The position numbers were made by a program, and so were the translations under genes. This document shows positions 17,289 to 25,533 of a stretch of DNA of 51,854 bases, one piece after another. Within the stretch, counting starts at the first letter, position 1, and each line of letters opens with the position of its first letter. This DNA comes from JBBDWJ01 sp040902925 (GTDB lineage: Bacteria > Acidobacteriota > Terriglobia > Bryobacterales > UBA6623), in NCBI GenBank assembly GCA_040902925.1, contig JBBDWJ010000030.1, positions 1 through 51,854 on the forward strand, in the 5' to 3' direction. The notes beneath the pieces are model-generated. The model searched no databases and had not been told where the DNA came from. It saw only the letters and a program-made list of their open reading frames with translations.

Positions 17289-18737
17289 CTAAATCCCCAA
17301 CTGCTTGCAAATCCCCTCGACACGCAGCTTCACATCCTCATCCATGCGGATCACATCGGGCCATGGGCGCGTAAACCCTTCTCCGGGCCATTTGCGCGTG
17401 GCGTCAATGCCCATCTTCGAGCCGTAGTTGGGCAAGCGGCTGGAGTGGTCAAGCTGATCGACCGGTCCCATCACGAATTGGATGTCGCGCTCGGGGTCGA
17501 TGTTGTTGAGCGCCTTCCAGGCGACCTCGCGCAGGTCCTGCACGTTGACGTCGTGGTCGACAACGACGATGCATTTGGTAAACATCGCCTGTCCCAAGCC
17601 CCAGATCGCGCTCATCACCTTGCGGGCCTGCAGCGGATAAGACTTGCGGATCGACAGGATCATCAGGTTGTGAAAAATGCCCTCCGCGGGCATGCACATG
17701 TCGACCACTTCAGGCAGTTGCAGCCGCATCAGGGGCAGGAAGACACGCTCGATCGTCTTGCCCATGTAGTAGTCTTCCATCGGCGGCGGGCCGACGATCG
17801 TCGTCGCGTAAATCGGGTTCTTCCGCTGCGTGATGCAGGTGACATGGAACACCGGGAACTCGTCTTCGAGCGAGTAAAAGCCGGTGTGGTCGCCGAAGGG
17901 GCCTTCCGTGCGCAGCTCGCCGAGCTTCACGTAGCCTTCGAGAACGATTTCGGCGTTGGCCGGCACCTCGAGATCGACCGTCTCGCATTTCACCAGCTCG
18001 ACGGGCTTTGAGCGCAGGAATCCGGCAAACAGCATCTCGTCGAGATCGGGCGGCAGCGGCAGAATTCCCGAAAACATCGTCGCCGGGTCGGACCCGATCG
18101 CCACCGCGACTTCCATGCGCTCTTCCTGGCCCGCGGCAAGCCGCCGGCGGTAGTGCTCGGCGCCCTGTTTGTGCGTCTGCCAGTGCATGCCCGTAGAGCG
18201 TTCGTCGTAGACCTGCAGGCGGTAGACGCCAACGTTGCGTTTACCGGTGACCGGGTTTTTCGTGAACACCAGCGGCAGAGTAATGAACGGGCCGCCGTCC
18301 TGCGGCCAGCATTTCAAGATCGGGTAGTCGTAGAGCGAGAAGTTGTCTTTCTTGATGACATCCTTAACCGGGCCGCTGTTCACTTCGCGCGGAAAAAATG
18401 AGCCCATCTCGGCCAGCTTGGGCAGCATCTTGAGCTTGCCCATCAGCCCCTGAGGAGTCTTCATTTCCAGGTATTCGGCGATGCGCGCCGCGATGGAATC
18501 GATGGAGTCGACCTCGAGCGCCAGCTCCATCTTGCGCATGCTGGCGAAGCTGTTGATCAACACCGGGATGTTGTGGTTCTTGGGATTCTCAAACAGCAGC
18601 GCCGGGCCGTTGCTCTTCACCGCCCGGTCGGCGATTTCGGTGATTTCGAGGTTGGGGTCTACCTCGGCGGTGACCCGCTTGAGCTCGCCCGCCTTTTCGA
18701 GGGCGAAGATGAAGGCGCGTAGGTCTGCGTAGGCCAT
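17289..18737 (-). CDS. UbiD-family prenylated-FMN decarboxylase
   Basis: A 482-residue cytoplasmic enzyme of the UbiD family, at the usual length. Recognisable parts: the N-terminal DLRAFIFALEKAGEL, NVGVYRLQVYD, GMHWQTHKQGA, RTEGPFGDHTGFYS (with the conserved glutamate and glycine-rich cofactor loop) and the C-terminal GIDATRKWPGEG. Family members decarboxylate aromatic or unsaturated acids using prenylated FMN made by UbiX. Here the likely role is 3-polyprenyl-4-hydroxybenzoate decarboxylation or the equivalent futalosine-pathway step in quinone synthesis. That would suit the complex I genes nearby, but no other quinone gene is adjacent. The start is ATG 18737. Confidence 0.85.
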   Translation of the reverse strand: MAYADLRAFIFALEKAGELKRVTAEVDPNLEITEIADRAVKSNGPALLFENPKNHNIPVLINSFASMRKMELALEVDSIDSIAARIAEYLEMKTPQGLMGKLKMLPKLAEMGSFFPREVNSGPVKDVIKKDNFSLYDYPILKCWPQDGGPFITLPLVFTKNPVTGKRNVGVYRLQVYDERSTGMHWQTHKQGAEHYRRRLAAGQEERMEVAVAIGSDPATMFSGILPLPPDLDEMLFAGFLRSKPVELVKCETVDLEVPANAEIVLEGYVKLGELRTEGPFGDHTGFYSLEDEFPVFHVTCITQRKNPIYATTIVGPPPMEDYYMGKTIERVFLPLMRLQLPEVVDMCMPAEGIFHNLMILSIRKSYPLQARKVMSAIWGLGQAMFTKCIVVVDHDVNVQDLREVAWKALNNIDPERDIQFVMGPVDQLDHSSRLPNYGSKMGIDATRKWPGEGFTRPWPDVIRMDEDVKLRVEGICKQLGI

Positions 18738-18883
18738 GGGTAAGACACTACGCTAGCAGAGACCCGCGCCCGGGCGGGGCTGGCCTGTCCGCTTCATGCC
18801 TCCGAATGCGGCCGGTTGTCTTGGAAGCTGCGGCTCCTGAGTCCCGTCCCTGCACACATGGTTTGAGGCAGCGTAATCCGCGG

Positions 18884-19906
18884 TCATCCGTGCGCACCCG
18901 TAGAGTCAAACTCCCCTACGTACTGCACTTCCTCCTCGACCTCGAAGCCGTATTTCTCCCGCACCCGCTTCTTGAGCTCGAAGATGATCGCGCGGAGGTC
19001 CGCCGCGGTGCCGTCGCCGGTGTTGTAGATCAGGTTGGCGTGGTAGGCCGCGATCTCGATGCCGCCGCGGCGCATGCCCTTGGCCCCTACCTGCTCGAGG
19101 AAATAGGCCGAGGCTACTTTGCCCTCGCGGACAACCTGCTCAGGGACCGCGGCGGCCACGGCCGGCGGCAGATTCTTGAGGTGCAGATTTTTAAAAATGC
19201 TGCCGGCGCAGCGCATCGCCGGAGGAAACTTCTCGTCGCGCACCTTCATGATGCCGTCAGCCGTTTTGCGCAGCTCGGCGGCATCGCCCGATGCAAGCGC
19301 CAGCCCGGCGCGGAAAATCACCCAGCTCTTGTTGCGCTTGAAAACACTTTCGCGATAGTCGAACTCGCAGGCGGCGTTATCGAATCGGCGGATGCCCTCG
19401 CCGTCGTACAACTGCACCCAATCGACGCGCTCGGAGATCGAATGCCCATAGGCGCCGGCATTGCCGTAGATCGCCGCGCCGGCCGAGCCAGGAATCCCCG
19501 CCAGCGTTTCGAGGCCCTGCAGCCCAGCGTCAATCGCGAAATCGACCAGCGACTGCAGCGGCGCCCCGGCGTCGGCGGTTACGATAAGCCCGTCCCGCGA
19601 GAGCCCGCGAGCGATAAAACGCAGAATCAGTCCGCGAAAGCCGTCGTCCGAGACAATGACGTTGCTGCCGTCGCCCATTACGTAGAGCGGATAGCCGTGC
19701 GCGCGGCAGATGCCGACGGCGTGGGCAAACGCTCCCGCGTCCGACGTTTCTGCCAGCAGATCCGCTACCCCGCCGATACCGAATCGCGTGTGATGACGCA
19801 ACTCGACGCGCTCGCGAACCGAAAGCCCTCTTACGGCACGAAGCTCTTCGAAAACAACTCGTTGCGGGGAGGGGTCTGCCGAAGCGAAAGAGGGGCGCGG
19901 TTCCAT
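18884..19906 (-). CDS. murB: UDP-N-acetylenolpyruvoylglucosamine reductase
   Basis: A 340-residue flavoenzyme of peptidoglycan synthesis, reducing UDP-GlcNAc-enolpyruvate to UDP-MurNAc with NADPH. FAD-binding blocks: MGDGSNVIVSDDGFRGL and GIPGSAGAAIYGNAGAYG. Catalytic blocks: YRESVFK, the serine in CAGSIFKN, and the C-terminal glutamate in EEEVQYVGEF. The N-terminus is about 35 residues longer than in short MurB forms but carries the NTRFGIGG-like block (HTRFGIGGVAD). The start is ATG 19906, with TACAAT on the minus strand about 30 bases upstream as a possible -10. It is not in a visible mur cluster. Confidence 0.93.
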   Translation of the reverse strand: MEPRPSFASADPSPQRVVFEELRAVRGLSVRERVELRHHTRFGIGGVADLLAETSDAGAFAHAVGICRAHGYPLYVMGDGSNVIVSDDGFRGLILRFIARGLSRDGLIVTADAGAPLQSLVDFAIDAGLQGLETLAGIPGSAGAAIYGNAGAYGHSISERVDWVQLYDGEGIRRFDNAACEFDYRESVFKRNKSWVIFRAGLALASGDAAELRKTADGIMKVRDEKFPPAMRCAGSIFKNLHLKNLPPAVAAAVPEQVVREGKVASAYFLEQVGAKGMRRGGIEIAAYHANLIYNTGDGTAADLRAIIFELKKRVREKYGFEVEEEVQYVGEFDSTGAHG

Positions 19907-20123
19907 TCAAAAATAGTCTGGAGGACTCGTATTTATTGTAGGACAGCGGACCCCGGCGGGACCGGCGCGGCGTTCGCCTTCATGACACACCCATCGGACC
20001 GCTGGAGGCAAGGCCGACTTTCTACGCACTCGGCCCTAGAGCGCGAGTTTTCTTGCACTAACCCGTCTGGAGTTTTCGATCAGAACGGCTGCGGAGAGGG
20101 ATCTTTCGGGTTCTAATAAAAAC

Positions 20124-20148
20124 ACGCGGGGTCGGGGAATTCCCGCGT
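20124..20148 (+). promoter_or_regulatory. Leader hairpin just upstream of a Shine-Dalgarno sequence
   Basis: ACGCGGG (20124-20130) pairs perfectly with CCCGCGT (20142-20148) across an 11-base loop. The GGGAGAAGG ribosome site begins three bases later, before ATG 20160. It could modulate translation; there is no U-tract, so it is not an obvious terminator. Confidence 0.4.
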
Positions 20149-20159
20149 AAGGGAGAAGG

Positions 20160-20843
20160 ATGACGCGGGTCCAAGCAAGCGGACGGGGCCGCCGCACCCC
20201 CGACGTTCGGGCGATCTTGCAGCAATCCGGCAACGGCGCCAACGGGTCTTACGCTTCACGCCTGGTGAGGTGGCTCAGGGATCCGTGGTGGCCACCGGCC
20301 TTTCTGCAGCGGCATTTCAACTGGCGGCTGCCGATCATCATTGGCGTGGTCTGCGGCGTTGCCGTGGCCTATCTGTCAGGCGGCTCCAACAGCATTTGGG
20401 TGCTGCTGTTCTCGCTCAACGCGGTCATCTACATCGGCATTCCGTTTTCGCTGGCCCTGGTGGCGTTCTGGAAAAGCGAGACCGACCGCGGACGCCTCAT
20501 TGCCTGCGATCTGGCGTCGTCTCTGCTGGTGCTGGTGTTCCTGATTCCCGGAAATATCATGGGCAAGATCTACGTCGGCCGTCAGATCGACAAGGCAAAG
20601 CACGCCGGCCAGCTCGTGGCCGGGCTGATCGATACCTACGCCGGGGAAAGCGGCCGCCTGCCGCAGTCGCTGGAGGAACTGGCGCAGGTCCAGCCGCTGC
20701 CGGAGTCACCCTTCCGCCTGCAATACCGGGCCGCCCCGGAAGCGGGCCACTACGAGCTGAAAATCACCGACCCGACCTGCCTGTTCGATTGTTACTGGAT
20801 GTATCTTCCGGCGAGCAAGGAATGGTCTTTCGTCAGCCGGTAG
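20160..20843 (+). CDS. Membrane protein of unknown function with a pseudopilin-like tail
   Basis: A 227-residue protein. The N-terminal ~55 residues are basic and cytoplasmic-looking. Three hydrophobic helices follow at about 57-75, 78-102 and 115-130. The soluble C-terminal part (AGQLVAGLIDTYAGESGRLPQSLEELAQV) resembles the helix-plus-variable region of type II pseudopilin-like proteins, with two cysteines near the end (CLFDC). I do not recognise a family. The start ATG overlaps a strong GGGAGAAGG. It may stand alone: MurB diverges on one side and repeats follow on the other. Confidence 0.6.
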   Translation: MTRVQASGRGRRTPDVRAILQQSGNGANGSYASRLVRWLRDPWWPPAFLQRHFNWRLPIIIGVVCGVAVAYLSGGSNSIWVLLFSLNAVIYIGIPFSLALVAFWKSETDRGRLIACDLASSLLVLVFLIPGNIMGKIYVGRQIDKAKHAGQLVAGLIDTYAGESGRLPQSLEELAQVQPLPESPFRLQYRAAPEAGHYELKITDPTCLFDCYWMYLPASKEWSFVSR

Positions 20844-20846
20844 GGG

Positions 20847-20890
20847 CAGGTTTCAGGTGTCGGGTCTCGGTGCCTGGGGTGACGTGCCCG
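20847..20890. repeat. Degenerate 7-bp repeat array, left arm
   Basis: Imperfect 7-bp units of CAGGTNT/CGGGTCT type directly after the stop of the membrane protein. They are the reverse complement of the CACCYGN units at 21098-21168, so the two arrays form an inverted pair about 210 bp apart. Confidence 0.55.
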
Positions 20891-21097
20891 GCTGTGACAC
20901 CGCGCGCGGCGGATCTGCCACGCGTCAACCGTCTCAAACAATTCAGACCTCGCTGCTACCTACAACCAACTAACTGCCTGACATCTGGCTGGGGCGCCCG
21001 ACCCGGAATCGCGGGACGCCAAACCTAGCGCGCAGACCCAGACATATAGCGCTCACCCCCTATCGACAGTAACTCGGCAACCAAACCATCATCCTGA

Positions 21098-21168
21098 CAC
21101 CCGGACACCTAGCACCCGACACCTGGCACCTGTCACCCGGCACCTGGCACCTGGCACCTGAAACCCGA
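21098..21168. repeat. 7-bp tandem repeat array (CACCYGR), right arm
   Basis: Ten consecutive units of CACCYGR type (CACCCGG, CACCTAG, CACCCGA, CACCTGG, CACCTGT, CACCCGG, CACCTGG, CACCTGG, CACCTGA, AACCCGA), with one extra base at 21105. The array ends 25 bases before the DUF2461 start codon. Between the two arms (20891-21097) I see no gene. Confidence 0.85.
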
Positions 21169-21192
21169 CCTCTCCGGGTTACGATAGATGGG

Positions 21193-21906
21193 ATGAAGTC
21201 CCCGTTCCCCGGCTTTCCTGCCGGCGCTCTCGAGTTCCTTCGCGATCTCAAGCTCAACAACCACCGCGATTGGTTTCAACCACGCAAGCACATCTACGAC
21301 GAGAAAGTGCGCGGCCCGATGCTCGATCTGGTGGCCGCGCTGAACGAGGAAATTTCGGACTTCGCGCCGGAGATGGTGGCCGACCCGAAAAAGGCCGTCT
21401 ACCGCATCTACCGCGACGTCCGGTTCAGCCCGGACAAGAGCCCATACAAGACGCACATCGCCGCCGTGTTCAGCCCGCGGGGTCTCGAAAAGCATTCCGG
21501 CGCGGGAATGTATTTTCATATCTCAGTCGACGAGGTTTTGGTGGGCGGCGGGATCTACGCTCCCGGCACGGCGGAGCTACTTGCCGTACGCACGCACTTG
21601 GCAGGGCATCTCAAGGAGCTTAATGCGACGCTACGCGAGCGGCGGTTCCGCGCGCAGTTCAAGGAGATGACCGGGGAGAAGCTCAAACGCGTCCCGAAGG
21701 GTTTCTCAGCGGACGACCCCGCCGCGGAGTTTTTGGTTTACAAGCAGTTTCTGGCTGGGACGTTGCTGCCCCCTGACATCGTGACGACCCCGAAGCTGTT
21801 TCGGGAGCTTGTGAAGCATTTTCAGGCCATCACGCCATTCCTGCGGTTTTTAAATACGCCGTTGTCGAAACCGGCCCGGGCGGCAAAGAAGAAGAAGCGC
21901 CGCTAG
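21193..21906 (+). CDS. DUF2461 (TIGR02453) family protein
   Basis: A 237-residue soluble protein with the family's blocks: an opening FLRDLKLNNHRDWFQPRKHIYD, then VYRIYRDVRFSPDKSPYKTHIAAVFSP in the middle, and MYFHISVDEVLVGGGIYAP. The length is typical. The biochemical role of the family is not known. The C-terminus is a lysine/arginine-rich tail (AAKKKKRR). The start ATG 21193 lies just downstream of the 7-bp repeat array, with no clear Shine-Dalgarno sequence. A 12-bp palindrome, ACCCGCGCGGGT (21912-21923), follows the stop in the gap to the convergent pyrD. Confidence 0.85.
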   Translation: MKSPFPGFPAGALEFLRDLKLNNHRDWFQPRKHIYDEKVRGPMLDLVAALNEEISDFAPEMVADPKKAVYRIYRDVRFSPDKSPYKTHIAAVFSPRGLEKHSGAGMYFHISVDEVLVGGGIYAPGTAELLAVRTHLAGHLKELNATLRERRFRAQFKEMTGEKLKRVPKGFSADDPAAEFLVYKQFLAGTLLPPDIVTTPKLFRELVKHFQAITPFLRFLNTPLSKPARAAKKKKRR

Positions 21907-21984
21907 CTGGCACCCGCGCGGGTAGGCGAAGGCTTTCGAATCTGCTGGTCGTGCCGCGGCGCGTTTCGCGAGCCGCTCACTCGA

Positions 21985-22905
21985 CTAGCCGCCCATCTTG
22001 AGGGTCCCGACGAGATCGCGGGCGGCGGCTATGTTTTCCTGCTCCAGGAATTTCTGCAATTCCCCCACCAGCTCTTGCGGCCGGCGCGGATCCCAGAACG
22101 TTGCGGTTCCTACCTGTACGGCGACGGCTCCACAGATCAGAAACTCGGCGACGTCTTCGCCGCCGGCGATGCCTCCCAGGCCCACGACCGGGATTTTCAC
22201 GGCCTGACTCGCCTGGTAGACCATTCGTAGCGCGATCGGCTTGATAGCGGGGCCCGAGAGCCCGCCGAAACCGGCCCCTAGCCGCGGCCTGCGGGCGCGG
22301 GCGTTCACGGCCAGCCCAACCACGGTGTTGACCAGGGAAAGCGCGTCAGCGCCCGCTTCCTCGGCCGCACGGGCCATCTGGGCGATGTCGGTGACGTTGG
22401 GTGAAAGCTTCACGATCAGCGGCCGTTTGCGGACGGCCCTGCGCGCCATGCCGACGACCTCGGAGAGAAGCCGCGGATCGGCGGCGAATTGCATCCCGCC
22501 GCATTTGGTGTTGGGGCAGGAGACGTTGAGCTCGTATCCGGCAAGGCCTTCGGAGTTTTCGAGCGCCTCGAGCACCTCGACGTAGTCCTCGGGCTGGTAG
22601 CCGAAGACGTTGGCGAAGACAGCGGTATCGAGTTTCGCCAGGCGGGGCAGTTTCTCAGCCACAAAGGCCCGCACGCCGATGTTTTGCAAGCCGATCGAGT
22701 TGAGCATCCCGGCGGCGGTTTCGACCAGGCGCGGCGGCGGGTTGCCTTCGATGGGTTCGCGCGAGAGCCCTTTGACCACGAAGCCTCCGAGGGCGTTCAG
22801 GTCGATCAGCGGCGCGAATTCGAGGCCGTATCCAAACGTGCCGCTCGAAGCCAGAATCGGGTTTTTGAGGCGCAGCCCGCAGAGCTCGGTTGCAAGGTCA
22901 GCCAC
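21985..22905 (-). CDS. pyrD: Dihydroorotate dehydrogenase (class 1B catalytic subunit type)
   Basis: A 306-residue FMN enzyme of pyrimidine synthesis, oxidising dihydroorotate to orotate. Visible blocks: NPILASSGTFGYG, NSIGLQNIG, the active-site cysteine loop NVSCPNTKCGG, VKLSPNVTDI, NTVVGLAVN and the FMN phosphate site IPVVGLGGIAGGED. The start is GTG 22905, two bases after the upstream TAA; the much longer in-frame reading into the neighbour is not protein-like for this family. No pyrK electron-transfer gene is visible, although class 1B enzymes use one. It is cotranscribed with the AP-superfamily gene. Confidence 0.9.
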   Translation of the reverse strand: MADLATELCGLRLKNPILASSGTFGYGLEFAPLIDLNALGGFVVKGLSREPIEGNPPPRLVETAAGMLNSIGLQNIGVRAFVAEKLPRLAKLDTAVFANVFGYQPEDYVEVLEALENSEGLAGYELNVSCPNTKCGGMQFAADPRLLSEVVGMARRAVRKRPLIVKLSPNVTDIAQMARAAEEAGADALSLVNTVVGLAVNARARRPRLGAGFGGLSGPAIKPIALRMVYQASQAVKIPVVGLGGIAGGEDVAEFLICGAVAVQVGTATFWDPRRPQELVGELQKFLEQENIAAARDLVGTLKMGG

Positions 22906-22907
22906 GG

Positions 22908-24563
22908 TTATTGGGTCGCCGGCGGCGGGGGTCCCATGGCCCCGCCAGGCGTTTGCGGCGGAAGCAGCGCTTCGGAAAGGACTTTGCCGGTAGCGGAGGT
23001 CGGGGCCGGAACTCCGAGCAGCGCGGCGATGGTCGGAGCAACCGCCGTGGCGTCGACTTCCGACTCGAAACGCCCCGCTTTGACGCCCGTGCCGAAGAAA
23101 ATCAAGGGCACATCGGTGTCGTAGCGATAAAGCGAGCCGGAGGAAGTGCCGCGGCCGGTCCCGAATTGCTCCACGAAGTAGGGCTCGTAGACCAGCATCA
23201 GGTCCCCGGAGCGCGCTGGATGCCAGCTCCGGCGCAGCTTTTCCCAGATCGTCGCGGGCGTTCGCCCGCTGCCCGGTGTGAAGTACGACGCCACGCCCGT
23301 GACCCGGGTCGCGCCACGGCCGGCCACATCGAGCAAACGCCGAAAATCGGAAGTCGAAAGATCCTGGGCGTGCCCGTTCAGATAGACGAACGGGTAGACA
23401 TACTTCTCGACCGAGAGGGAGGGATCGAACTCCTCGCGGATGGCATTGTTGATAGCTTGTACGACGTCTTCGCCGTTTACGCGCCCCGCTGTCAAGCCTT
23501 GCTTGGCGGCATCGTCGGGAAGCGGAGGAGTGCCATGAGTGGCTGTAAAAACCAGGCTGACCTTGTCGAGCCCGACGTTCGATTCCAGCCAACCCAGGAA
23601 ACTGCCGATTGTACGGTCCAGGCGCAAAACCATGTCACGCATCAGCGGCGAGTAGGCGCCGGTCTCTAGGGCGAGGCGGCCGGGAGCGCTGAGGTGGATC
23701 ACCAGCAAATCGGTGTACTGTCCGTTGCCGAGCTTTTCTGCCTCGATGGCGCGCTGGGCGAATTCGAACGTGTCTTCGGTCGCGAACGGCGAGGCGTGGT
23801 ACAGCGCCAGAAAGTTCTCGCGCCCGTTAGGCTCGCGGAGCTGGATGACGCGCAGCGGCGCGGATTGCGGCTGGGCGTCGACCGCCACCCAAGGCTTGCC
23901 GTCGAAGCGCATGATCGGGTGGTTCTGGTTGAACTCCTGTACCCACGGAGGAAGCATTTTGGCGTAGTATGCCGACGTCTCAAACTGCCCGTCGGGTCTT
24001 TTCCAATAGCACCCTGTAGGGCGCCGTCCACCGAGCAGGACCGCCGCTGGCGCGCTGCCCGAAACGACCATGACGCGCGATTGCCCGTCGCTCGCCAGCC
24101 GCAGCTCGTCGGCAAAGGTCGAACCGGAGAGATTTCCCGGGCTGGGGCCTGCGCCGGGCGGCGCGACCGAATAGGGTTCGGTCCACGATTTTTCCGCGGC
24201 CACGACTTCGTGGCGTTCGCGGTCATACCAGCGGTCGCCAACCAAGCCGTTCAATTCGGGATAGGCCCCGGTGGCGAGAATCGCGGCGTTCGGCGCGGTC
24301 AAGGTCGTCAGGTGGTCGAACCTAAGGCGCTGGAAGGCGGCGCCCTCGCGGAGCAGACGGTTGAATCCGGTGTCGGAAAGGCCAGGCCGGTAGGTTTCCA
24401 GGTAGTCGGCGCGGAACTGTTCCGCCACGATCACCACCAGCAAGTGCGGCTGGCGTAACGGGGGCGCGCCCCAAGCTGCGTTGAGCATCAGAATCAGCGC
24501 AAAACAGGGCGCTAGGATGCTGAGAACACAGGGATCAGGCCGCCATTGCCGCCAAGAACGCAT
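22908..24563 (-). CDS. Alkaline-phosphatase-superfamily protein, metal site degenerate
   Basis: A 551-residue exported protein with a signal peptide (core LSILAPCFALILMLNAAWG). The fold follows PafA/PhoV-type alkaline phosphatases from end to end (EQFRADYLETY, GPSPGNLSGSTFADEL, SAYYAKMLPPWV, DVPLIFFGTGVKAG), but key sites differ. The first metal Asp is Glu48. The nucleophile region is LTAPNAA (Thr89 kept, GH lost). The SxxDxxGH loop reads SAPGRLALETG (292-302). DHG reads THG (342-344). The GTxHGS histidine is Ser475. The usual K-x-R phosphate contacts near 168-172 are gone. It is probably inactive as a phosphatase and may bind a ligand. The start is ATG 24563; longer readings run into the tandem repeat. 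Confidence 0.82.
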   Translation of the reverse strand: MRSWRQWRPDPCVLSILAPCFALILMLNAAWGAPPLRQPHLLVVIVAEQFRADYLETYRPGLSDTGFNRLLREGAAFQRLRFDHLTTLTAPNAAILATGAYPELNGLVGDRWYDRERHEVVAAEKSWTEPYSVAPPGAGPSPGNLSGSTFADELRLASDGQSRVMVVSGSAPAAVLLGGRRPTGCYWKRPDGQFETSAYYAKMLPPWVQEFNQNHPIMRFDGKPWVAVDAQPQSAPLRVIQLREPNGRENFLALYHASPFATEDTFEFAQRAIEAEKLGNGQYTDLLVIHLSAPGRLALETGAYSPLMRDMVLRLDRTIGSFLGWLESNVGLDKVSLVFTATHGTPPLPDDAAKQGLTAGRVNGEDVVQAINNAIREEFDPSLSVEKYVYPFVYLNGHAQDLSTSDFRRLLDVAGRGATRVTGVASYFTPGSGRTPATIWEKLRRSWHPARSGDLMLVYEPYFVEQFGTGRGTSSGSLYRYDTDVPLIFFGTGVKAGRFESEVDATAVAPTIAALLGVPAPTSATGKVLSEALLPPQTPGGAMGPPPPATQ

Positions 24564-24700
24564 ATCGTGCTGAGTGTAGCAGAACGAGGAAAGCCCGACG
24601 CCACGCGGGAAGGTATCGTTGCGGGCTTCGGCAGGAGGCGCAGGAGCGCTGCCTGCCGGCCACGCTACAGGTGGTCGCGGCCCGAGGCCTATCCCCGCAC

Positions 24701-24783
24701 CGGAAGAATCGGCCCCACCGCGAAAGAAGCGGGCCCCAAACCGAAAGAATTGGGCCCAACAGCGAAAGAAACGGGCAAATAGC
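24701..24783. repeat. Four-copy ~21-bp tandem repeat
   Basis: Units start at 24701, 24721, 24742 and 24763, each close to CGAAAGAANNGGGCCCNA. Three contain the GGCCC/GGGCCC core. It lies upstream of the AP-superfamily gene. The adjoining 24784-25014 holds no gene but has two copies each of AGTGCGCTGCC (24812, 24861) and AAGTCGTACTACCT (24947, 24982). Confidence 0.8.
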
Positions 24784-25014
24784 GCGGATTCCGCGGCGTC
24801 AGCCACGTGATAGTGCGCTGCCCGAGACAGTCATTGCCCGTGACAGTAGTGTCCGGGAAAAGTGCGCTGCCAACCTCGTGAGATGGCGTCGACGATGTCG
24901 CGCGGCGTAAGAAGACGTTGCGGAACTTCCTACGACGCGCGGTCTGAAGTCGTACTACCTTAGGGAGTCACGCTACCGAGCAAGTCGTACTACCTATATC
25001 GCCGCGACCCTTGG

Positions 25015-25527
25015 TTAGTTGGCGGTTTCCTGACGCACTTCCTTGAGGAATTGGTCAACAATTTCGCGTTGTTGCTGTTCAGTCATGGACGACTGGATCA
25101 GCCGCCCGGCGGCGCGGATCGCGAGGTCGGCCGCGATGGACCGCATCTCCTGCATGGCCGCGCGCTGCTCGGCTTCGAGCCGCCGCATGTCTTGCTCGAC
25201 CACGCGGCGCGATTCAGCGCGCGCCTCCTCGATCATCTTTTGGCGCGTCTGCTCGGCGTCCTTACGCGCCTGGTCAATCAACTGCTCCGCCTGGCGCATC
25301 GCTTCGTCGCTGCGTTTGCGATTTTCCGCGATGGCCTGCTCAGCTTCGCGTTGGGCCTTCTCGGCTTTGAGCAGCGCGTCGTCAATGCGCTTCTCGCGCG
25401 AATCGAGCGCTTCGAGCAGCGGCTTCCAGGCGAGCTTGCGCAGCACGGCGAGCAACACCAGGAAGGTGAGCACCGTCCAGATCATCAAGCCCGGCTCGAA
25501 CCGGAGTAGCGGGTTATCGGCTTGCAC
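25015..25527 (-). CDS. atpF: ATP synthase Fo subunit b
   Basis: A 170-residue stator subunit: one N-terminal transmembrane helix (residues ~13-31, LMIWTVLTFLVLLAVLRKLAW) followed by the long charged coiled coil typical of b (RKRSDEAMRQAEQLIDQ and similar), ending in a hydrophobic F1-binding tail. It ties Fo to F1 in the membrane enzyme. It is the last gene of the atpZ-I-B-E-F set, six bases after atpE. The F1 genes that normally follow (delta, alpha, gamma, beta, epsilon) are not here; beyond the stop there is only repeat-bearing spacer. Confidence 0.92.
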   Translation of the reverse strand: MQADNPLLRFEPGLMIWTVLTFLVLLAVLRKLAWKPLLEALDSREKRIDDALLKAEKAQREAEQAIAENRKRSDEAMRQAEQLIDQARKDAEQTRQKMIEEARAESRRVVEQDMRRLEAEQRAAMQEMRSIAADLAIRAAGRLIQSSMTEQQQREIVDQFLKEVRQETAN

Positions 25528-25533
25528 GGCCGG

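Noticed and set aside
21098..21168. CRISPR array
   Set aside because: The repeat units are only 7 bp and contiguous, with no spacers and no cas genes nearby.
22906..23592. PyrD reading frame extended 229 residues upstream
   Set aside because: The extension lies antiparallel in frame within the AP-superfamily gene and is Arg/Ser-rich shadow sequence; GTG 22905 starts a normal PyrD.
24564..24806. 81-residue N-terminal extension of the AP-superfamily protein
   Set aside because: It is made of the translated 21-bp tandem repeat and would bury the signal peptide; ATG 24563 is preferred.
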